Source: Daucus carota subsp. sativus (taxonomy: Eukaryota > Streptophyta > Magnoliopsida > Apiales > Apiaceae). From it: a DNA stretch of 64,000 bases. Location: NCBI RefSeq assembly GCF_001625215.2, contig NC_030389.2, positions 9,320,432 through 9,384,431 on the forward strand. Direction: 5' to 3'. Below the pieces are notes generated by a model. That model saw only the letters and a list, made by a program, of their open reading frames with translations, was not told where the DNA came from and did no database searches. A program made the translations under genes and the position numbers. Shown piece by piece: positions 56,619-64,000 of this stretch. Each line of letters begins with the position of its first letter. Positions within the stretch are counted from its first letter, which is position 1.

Positions 56619-58535
56619 CTAGTAGCTACTAGTTGGTTGGCTGGCTGCATATTCCCTATCCACGACATCAATTAGCTTGTTTGCAATTGCGCTTGCATAA
56701 ACTGAAGAACCTTCACAAATCTGGATAAACAATTGAAATTAATTTCTTTTTCAAGGAAATTTAATCATCCAGCCAGATTTGAATTAATTATATAAAGCCT
56801 TGAACATTTTATAAATGACAGGGTAATTTATGTGTACATAACATTTCACTTTACCTTTGTATTAAAGAGAAAACTGTAGAAATCACCGATAAGTCCACCA
56901 GCGACATGTTGAAGATCCAACTGAAGCTCATCAAGAACCTTAGACACAAACAACAAACTGTTGATCCTTTTCTGTTGAACCAGTTTGATGGTTACTTCAT
57001 CGTCAATGATTCGAACATCAACCTCAGTGTTCTTGGACTTCCTCTGGAGCCATGAGCTTCTTAGTGCATTCCCGTTATAGGCCTGGTCCGAATCACCCTG
57101 AGGCTTCATCATGTTTTTGCTCTCAACTTCCAACACAGATTCATCCTCAGTCATGTGCCTTCTTAGCCTTTCTCTGCTATACCTTTTTTTCTCAACCAGA
57201 ATTTGTAGCTCATTCACTGTTCTCTGGAGTTCTTTTATGTAGTCAATTGCATCCCCCACAACTGAAGCTCTATCAGGCTTTGAATTTCACTCACAATACA
57301 ACAGATTAACATAAATATCACACATGGAATATACAAAAAACTGCATTTGCTACTCTTGTAGTAAAGCTAATTCAATTATACAAAATCTAATTATGATGCA
57401 TCAATGTTACAACACACATGTATTCAGAGAATGATTTAAATATCTCTTTGTATCTCAAAAGTAATTATTTTAAAGCTCTGTACTTGTCATTCAAGTGCAG
57501 AACAACAAGATATATAAATGTTTATCAGGCACAAAAAAAACAATCAAATAGTATTGATGTTCTTAAATACATTTTCTAGAATAAGCACAATACATACCAA
57601 AGAAGCCAGGGAGAGAGAGAGAGAGAGAGATTTGTCAAGCATACCTTGGTTGAGATGGGAACTAAGTTTTTCAAAACTGCGTACTTGCCATTCAAGTGCA
57701 CTCTCCTTTGCTTCTCAGTAGCAAAGTGTTTGACATCTTTACCTCCCTTGCCTTTACCCAAACAATTTAAGTCTCTACTGAACTCCAAAACCCCAGCATC
57801 AAATTCACCATTACCTTCCGTATCCTCCATTCCATCAAACAACGCTCCATTTCTCGTGCCAGAAAAATTGTACCCATGTGGAAAATTAGACTGAAACAAG
57901 TCCCTAAATATAGGAGGAGGTGGAGGAAGGTTCAAATGAAACATTGGGTCATAAAGAACAGAACTTGAGCCCACCGTGGTGTCTTGAGTGTTTGGTAAAT
58001 CGCCAAAAAAGCCTGATTTGTGCGTCGGGTTTGTGAATGTGATTGATGAGTTTGGGAGCACAGAAGATGAGCAATTAGGCAAGTGAAAAAGATTTAAAAG
58101 ATCAGGTGTTTGAGGGTATTGATTAGCCGTGTTTTCCAACGAACAATTATTGTTACTATTATGTTGCATTTCTTGAATTTGCTGGTAATGATTAAAGTTC
58201 AAAACTTGATGAGTCTCCCAACTAGGCTGATGATTTTGGTCTTGCATCAAATGAGGCTCACCATTATTGTTAGGATTGTAACAATTCTCAAGGTCTAGCC
58301 CCATTTGCTGGTTGATCTCGAGCTCCATGTTGGCTGCAGCAGCCGCGGCAGCTGCAGCAGCATCTTGCTGAGGATAAGAGAGCATTTGTTGCTGATCATC
58401 CATGGAAAAATTGGTAGAATTGCAATTTTGGACCATAGTTTGTGAGTAACCATCTTCTTGAAGTGCTTGATATTGCATGTGGGATGGATCAATGCATGCA
58501 CTGCCCTCTTCATACAATTCTGGATTCACAATCAT
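56619..58535 (-). CDS. bHLH transcription factor, bHLH10/89/91 (EAT1-like) tapetal type
   Basis: Coding exons 57645-58535, 56855-57277 and 56619-56720 give 471 residues from MIVNPELYEEG. A 5' UTR exon ends at about 58655 (donor GTAAGG) and the acceptor TTGCAG lies 17 bases before the ATG; the upstream in-frame Met is intronic. The N-terminus has a poly-Ala run, then Asn/Gln- and Pro-rich sequence. The bHLH starts KGGKDVKHFATEKQRRVHLN (~260) and ends with PDRASVVGDAIDYIKELQRT, then a leucine-rich NELQILVEKKR. An ACT-like C-terminal region (EVDVRIIDDEVTIKLVQQKR ... LLFVSKVLDELQLDLQHV) follows. This matches the Arabidopsis bHLH10/89/91 and rice EAT1 group, which act with DYT1/TDR-type partners in tapetum development; the anther role is inferred. 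The HER-type basic motif reads T-E-K-Q-R-R. Confidence 0.88.
57609..57630. repeat. (GA)n microsatellite in bHLH intron
   Basis: GAGA run just downstream of the donor of the large coding exon (CTCT on the transcript strand). Confidence 0.9.
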
Positions 58536-58654
58536 GTTTCTTGGCTTTGTTTCTGCAATGTAACAATGTAAACATGAACAAAACAATCGAAAAAACGAAG
58601 AACAGACAAAATTGTTTTCATAGTAAAGAAAGATAAAGGATCAAAGGCCTTACC

Positions 58655-58860
58655 TTGTGAAAGAAATTTCTGAGCCACCTGCCTCTTGAATATTTTCTTG
58701 AAAAGAGAGAGAGTTTTTCAAGAAGTGCTCAAACTCAAAGTGAAAAAAAAGTAAAAAATTGAGGGATTGAGGGAATAAATATATAGGTAGGTTGGGGTTG
58801 GTTTTGCTGAACTGAAACCTGTAAAGAAGTGAAATTTTATACACACACACAGTGGTATTT
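58655..58860 (-). promoter_or_regulatory. bHLH 5' UTR exon and core promoter region
   Basis: A CTATATATTTATTCCC sequence (minus strand, about 58770-58785) is a plausible TATA region, followed by a leader ending at the donor near 58655. An (AC)n run at 58841-58851 lies just upstream. The transcription start is not determined. Confidence 0.4.
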
Positions 58861-61800
58861 AGCTAGTAATTTCAGTTGAGTAGAAAGAAATCCCCTGAAA
58901 AATGGTTTGCATTTTTCCTACAACATGCAAGTTTGTTACTGAAAATTTGTTTCAGTGGGCCCCATAAAAGTCTTTAAAATCAGCATCATCTTAGTTTTCT
59001 GTACTTGACTGAAGCTCTGGTTTTTTTGTCCCATTATTTTTGGCTTTATATAATGTAATACTTTTCTGGTCCCATAAAATGTCTCTTCCTGGATTCTACA
59101 CATGTTGTATGGCCAAAAACAGCTTCTTTACAGTGTGGTATAATTACAAGCCAAATTGATAGTAAACTTGTTTTAAAATTTTATAAGAAAAAAAAAAGAC
59201 TAAATTTATTGGCTCGGCTACAATGTAGTTGGCAGGTTGTTTTCGTGAAAACTCCGACTTCCGAATAATTTTTATTTTTGTGGGATATTTTAAATAATGT
59301 TTGAGAAACATAGAAAAGACTTGTGGACCATCTGCAAGAAAAACTGGCTAATGCAGAAAAATTGAAGAGATTTTATAAGACAAAATACTGATAGCCAAGT
59401 GCAGGAGTTGTTGGTCATACATAAGTACCTTATATTTCCTAAATTGTACCTGGAAAAACTGTCCATGCAAAAAGAGAGAACTGGCATCTATGCCTATTTG
59501 CCAAACTGCCATGTTCATAATCTCTATGTATAGCTCACTGCTGCAGCAGTGTAAGCCTCCAGTTCAAAGACAACTATGACATAATAGTGGTCTCAGTGAC
59601 TTTGTTATATATGCAAATTGTATATTGATTTGAATTTCATTAAACATTTATATGCTATCCCATTTGTTGGAATTAATGAGGTCAATGGCTTTTTTACTTA
59701 AGCAAATAATACTTTTATTTCATAAAATGGAAGTATGGTCTCTGTCAATTCTTTTCGCAAGTCCCCCGGTAGAGAGTTCGGGTCTTGTCGCAAGATATTA
59801 TATCTAAGTTTTTGATACGAATACAAAAATATAGTATCTAGTATCTACTATCTGTCAGCAGAAAAATAACTCATTATGAAATAATTATTTCTCGATAGTT
59901 CCGGACCAGTGGCCTCCACTGAAGTTGAAAATGAATTAGAAAGTAGTTGGTTTTACAGGAGCTATTCTTTTCTTGCTGTAGTTAGTTCAAGTTTAGATTG
60001 AAATTAAGTCACCGGAAGTTAAAAGCAGAGTTAAGTAATAATTTATTTGATTAATTAAAAAAAAATCTGTTTATACATACAACTCCGAAGATTTCTGAAA
60101 TTACCAGTACTAGTCGATTCCCAATTTTCGTGAAACAAGGAACAAATTCAAGCACTTATAGAATTACAAATATTACCAAGCTTCATTCTGCACCTTGTAT
60201 GCACTTCTCCCTGTGATATTCTTAAAAGTCAAAAGAACGTCGAAAATTTGCAAAAAATTAAAAGATACCCATTGGCAGTCACTTATTTTTCATGTATTTC
60301 AGTTAGGCACACAAATTAGGAAGTAGCAACAAAATGCTTCATGTAAAATAACTAGCCTATCTCATATCATAAACATATATACATGATATAGTCAGAGCAA
60401 CTCCAAGTCTCCAACACAAATATTAAATGGATAGTGTGACACCAAATTTGATATTAATATAAATTACTATAATATATTGAAAATATTTTATAAATATGTA
60501 ATTTTAACATTAAAATAATATAAAAGTTAGGGTATTTCAATTTCATGAGTTGTCAATGATCCCAGTATAATACAGTGTAAGTATTAATAGGGACGTAGAA
60601 AAGAGAGTCCCGTAGAAAAGGAGTAATAAAAATTAGTTAGAAAAAGGAAGTTGGGAAATGCGAGACATGCTTCTTAACAACCAGCCAATCAAGATTTTAA
60701 TAAACTACCAACCTCCATGGTTGTTTCCCTACACCCACGCAACTTTCTTGCCCTCTCATTTCTTTTCTCTCTTGTGCAAACATTATAGAATTTGTTCTCG
60801 GTTGCTAATTTGATTTATCTTTTCCTCATGCATAACAATTATGGATATGACGGATCGAGAGAATTTAAATTCAAATCAAACCCGACAAATGAATTTCTGT
60901 AACGAATCGAGAGGATTTAATTTCAAATCAAACCCGACAAATGAATTTCTATAACGGATCGAGAGGGTTTAAATTCAAATCAAACCTGACAAATGAATTT
61001 CTATAAATGAGAAACATATCTATACTGATAAATCCATATAAATTGAATCTCGATTAAATAATATTTTCACGGTTTCCAAGTAATATTGATGATGTATAAA
61101 TTTGATAAAATAATATTATTTTTCCTGATTTAACTGAAATATACAACATTTCTTGTTTCTTACCTATCGGTTGGTTCGGTTTGCCTGTGCGTCTGTCTAT
61201 GTGTTATGTAGAGTTAGTTAGCACAAAAGGTGGATATATCATATATGTAAACTAGTTTGCTCTAAAATGGAAACAAGAAACAAGGATTAGTATTTACAGC
61301 TTACGTTTTAACTAACTAAATTAATTTTTACTCCATCAGTACAGAACTAACCTTCTTTAACCATTTATATCATCCCATTATATATTTTTTTAGTTTTCTT
61401 TATAACATAGGAATCCGCAGCCGCTATCCTTTGGGTGTGCACTGGGTAAGCCCACGAGCTCACGTAATAGCCTACAAACCACGTGAACCAAGGTAAACCG
61501 CACTTAAGCATTTATTAAGCATTTATTTAGTTATTGTACACTAATACTGTATTTATTTATTACTTATTTTCCATGGTTCTTGGAATTAGAAACAAACACG
61601 TTTCTTGAATGGAGTTGTGGTCCGATTTGCTAATAGTTGCTAAGTTGTATATCCAGGCACTGAAGTTGCTAGTTCACAGGAGGCAAGATAGTCATGTGTT
61701 TCCCTGGCCTAATCTTTTTCCAAAGATTCTGCTTTGAAATATAAACTAATCATTGATCAATATTTGCTAAACATAACATTCGACCTTTCTATTAGGGCCA

Positions 61801-63519
61801 AAGTTTAACTCATAAGTTGAGAAGTACAAAAGACAACTATAATTGGAATAGGAATAGGACGATGAACACTAAACCTCCTTCGTGAAATGTATCTACCTAA
61901 GACAAGAAATACCGAAAATCCTCCATGAATATGCAGGACACTTAACCGCTTCCATTTTAGTTATGTGAGTCCTGACGAGCATAAACCACTATTGCCTTGT
62001 ACTGCTTACGCTGTCTTATTTCTTGTTTCACACTTTTTTAAACATAATATCGGCTACTTACAAAAGACTCTAGCATTCTTGCCCTTATATGAGAGGTTGA
62101 AGGCTCGAGCCATGTCAAGGTACAGTGAGTGGGTGCCCAATGACAATTGACAGACTATAACGATAATTATAATTAGCTACTCCCTGTACTTGCTCCATAA
62201 ACTGCTACAAGAGAATAAAGGTCCAACGGTTTATTAGCAGCAAATGGTCAGACAATCAAGGAACCTAAATAAATGCACTCAAAGGAAGGAACTAAATTAT
62301 TTTAAACTCTCTAACAAACTACAATAGATTATATATGATAGTCCCTCTCTAACAAACTGTAAGGATGCAAAATGAGTCCCATCTAATAATTATTTGCAAG
62401 GATTGCAATTCTAACAAGTGAATAACATTATGGCAACAACGCTAAACAGATTACTGTTTTATCTTCCTTAATTATAGGAATGTAGAAATTTATTTCCTCT
62501 ATTTCACTAAGCCTAATTCCAGTAAGGAGATTCCGTTTACTTTTGCTTTTCTTTTATACTAGTCGATTCAGTTACAAATTTTAGATATATTAGTTAATTT
62601 GAGGTAGATTCAAGGTATTTAACAAAGTTTTTTTTTTTTTACCAACATTTAACAAGGCTTTTAAAGTATCATTATACGCAGTATCTACTCTTTATTAAAG
62701 TTGGAAAGACACAAGTAAAACTGAAATAGAACGATCATAAAGCTAATGCTGAAGATATAGTCCTAAAGCAATGTGAACCTTAAGCTGCTAAGGGAAATTA
62801 GTGTGCATTAAGTGTCTAACTCTTTAGTATTTTGTAGCTAATTGTGCTAAAACTTCGCAAAGCAACTGCGTCAGTCAAGAAATTGATTTCGATTTTTAGT
62901 ACATACTAGCATCAAAGATATACATCAATGTGAAAGGGGAAATTTCAAGTAAAACAAATGGCTTCTGTGAGGCCTCTGGCTTGAAAATCAGGCGAATGCG
63001 ATCTCAAATATATATCTTAAACACCTCAGCGCATAACTAAAGTCTAAAAACAATATGTTGTTGCTTGATCTGTACTAGATAAAAAAATTACAATTCTGAA
63101 GACTGGTAATATATCAGACACAAAATCACATTCTGCCAGTGATGATATCAAAACAATAATGCCACACCAAATTTGTATTATAGTTTTATCTCTACATTTC
63201 GATAGGCAGTTGCAAGAACTAAGCCATTGGATACGCCTCTAGAAGTACTAAAAGTTTTGGCTACTGGCACCCCAACAATATAGATTAGCTAATATGATCC
63301 TTCAAACTTTCTAAACAAGTACCAAAAATATACTAAAAACAACTTCACCATCAATGAGAGCGAGCTATTACAACTTTCACATCAATGAGAGCAAGCTATT
63401 GCATATCATATTTAATATGATATGCATACGAGATTTCACTTTCATACATATGTAGACATTTTAACTGTCAAAACATTTATGGAGAGGACAAGTCTTCATA
63501 AGTGACGAGCAGATTGATA
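58861..63519. other. Gene-poor intergenic region
   Basis: About 4.6 kb with no supportable gene. Contents: a 52-bp tandem repeat (60851-61006), a GC-rich conserved-looking block at about 61411-61505 (CCGCAGCCGCTATCC, TGCACTGGGTAAGCCC, ACCACGTGAACC), poly-T at 62629-62640. Open frames at 59290-59487 and 61965-62150 have no domain. Confidence 0.55.
60851..61006. repeat. Three tandem copies of a 52-bp unit
   Basis: Units begin at 60851, 60903 and 60955 (CGGATCGAGAG / CGAATCGAGAG), each continuing TTCAAATCAAACCCGACAAA with a few substitutions. Confidence 0.92.
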
Positions 63520-63792
63520 TTACTGAATATATTTCGGGATTTCACCTTTCCTCAAGAGGGAGAGAGCGTACTCGCCTGTATCAATAAGATCTTCCACATT
63601 ATGTAGTGATCGTTCCTCAGCAGCCACCATAAAGATTGCACGGACCTCTGCTTTCTTAGATAATCGAGCCGCCAAGTTCAGTGGCAAATTGGGTGAGTTT
63701 AGGCTCCTCAATATCTGGCGATACAATGACAGAACCCGACCTTTATTCCTAGCCAAATCTTCAGCTGTTGCCCATATCATACCTTTTGCCAT
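63520..63792 (-). CDS. LYR-motif (Complex 1 LYR family) protein
   Basis: 90 residues from ATG 63792 (MAKGMIWATAEDLARNKG). An in-frame Met six codons upstream is possible, but TTTTTAG just before the ATG looks like an acceptor, so I chose the inner start. The LYR motif is L-S-L-Y-R-Q-I-L-R at ~23-31, followed by a helix with SKKAEVRAIFMVAAEERSLH and a C-terminal RKGEIPKYIQ. LYR proteins are small helical mitochondrial factors that bind the acyl carrier protein and help Fe-S delivery or respiratory-complex assembly; the exact client is unknown. It resembles a small conserved plant LYR protein of this length. The 5' UTR probably continues upstream with an intron. Confidence 0.82.
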   Translation of the reverse strand: MAKGMIWATAEDLARNKGRVLSLYRQILRSLNSPNLPLNLAARLSKKAEVRAIFMVAAEERSLHNVEDLIDTGEYALSLLRKGEIPKYIQ

Positions 63793-63810
63793 TTCTAAAA
63801 ACTTCAGCAA

Positions 63811-64000
63811 ACAAACAGCACAATAAAATTAATTATGTTTAAGCATTCCACTCTTCAGTGAACAAACATTATAAACCAATTAAATTTGCAGAATATAATA
63901 GCTTGCTACCCACATAAAGTCCAAACCACAAGACCCTTCCAAAAGCAATAAAATTTCATCCGAACCGGCGATCACACCGAGAATAACATGTATACCACCA
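63811..64000 (-). other. Probable 5' UTR/intron of the LYR gene
   Basis: AT-rich to about 63930, then GC-richer sequence (GAACCGGCGATCACACC at about 63962) that could be a 5' UTR exon on the minus strand. The window ends here. Confidence 0.35.

Noticed and set aside
60851-61006. 52-bp repeats considered as a CRISPR-like array
   Set aside because: Units are contiguous with no spacers, only three copies, and the genome is plant nuclear.

Overview
This is a plant nuclear window. The genes have spliced exons with GT/AG borders, the intergenic DNA is AT-rich, and there is heavy nesting of LTR retrotransposons, CACTA, Mutator-like, hAT and Stowaway elements. The gene families (major-latex protein, germin-like proteins, TPS-a sesquiterpene synthases, an AHL protein, a tapetal-type bHLH, a LYR protein) fit a eudicot, and an asterid is plausible, but I cannot name the species from sequence alone.

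Layout. 2.0-3.1 kb: two-exon MLP/Bet v 1 gene (+) with a CACTA end in its intron. 3.4-8.7 kb: CACTA end, AT-rich repeats, and a 5'-truncated Copia relic whose 3' LTR is split by a hAT element. 8.8-11.2 kb: dead germin-like gene (GLP1) and a 3' fragment (GLP2). 12.0-12.6 kb: long hairpin element. 14.4-18.1 kb: intact seven-exon sesquiterpene synthase (TPS1, +), with nested MITEs in intron 1. 18.6-25.3 kb: Mutator-like MITE, then a germin-flank duplication hit by a 3.3-kb CACTA element, a Copia 5' fragment and a small insertion. 25.3-39.9 kb: about 14.6 kb inserted at one point of that germin flank. It carries a small LTR element, the AHL gene (-), a second CACTA element, CACTA transposase relics and a Pack-MULE with a captured DUF26 secretory-protein fragment. 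41.0-43.5 kb: truncated second TPS (-). 46.05-51.03 kb: complete, apparently very young Copia element (-). 51.25-54.54 kb: two intact germin-like genes (GLP3, GLP4, -). 56.6-58.5 kb: bHLH gene of the bHLH10/89/91 (EAT1-like) type (-). 59-63.5 kb: gene-poor. 63.5-63.8 kb: LYR-motif protein (-).

Biology. The window is an interleaved tandem cluster of germin-like and terpene-synthase genes that expanded by segmental duplication and was then broken up by transposons. Because the duplicated flanks resemble each other, unoccupied paralogous copies can serve as empty sites. They date and delimit the insertions (CACTA at 20360-23630, Copia at 46054-51032, the 360-bp element at 24806-25165, and the 14.6-kb block). 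Genes that look functional: MLP, TPS1, AHL, GLP3, GLP4, bHLH, LYR and the Copia polyprotein. Broken or partial: GLP1, GLP2, TPS2, an AHL fragment, the CACTA transposase remnants and the captured DUF26 fragment. I found no CRISPR array, rRNA or convincing tRNA. Coordinates of old elements are read by eye and may be off by a few bases.
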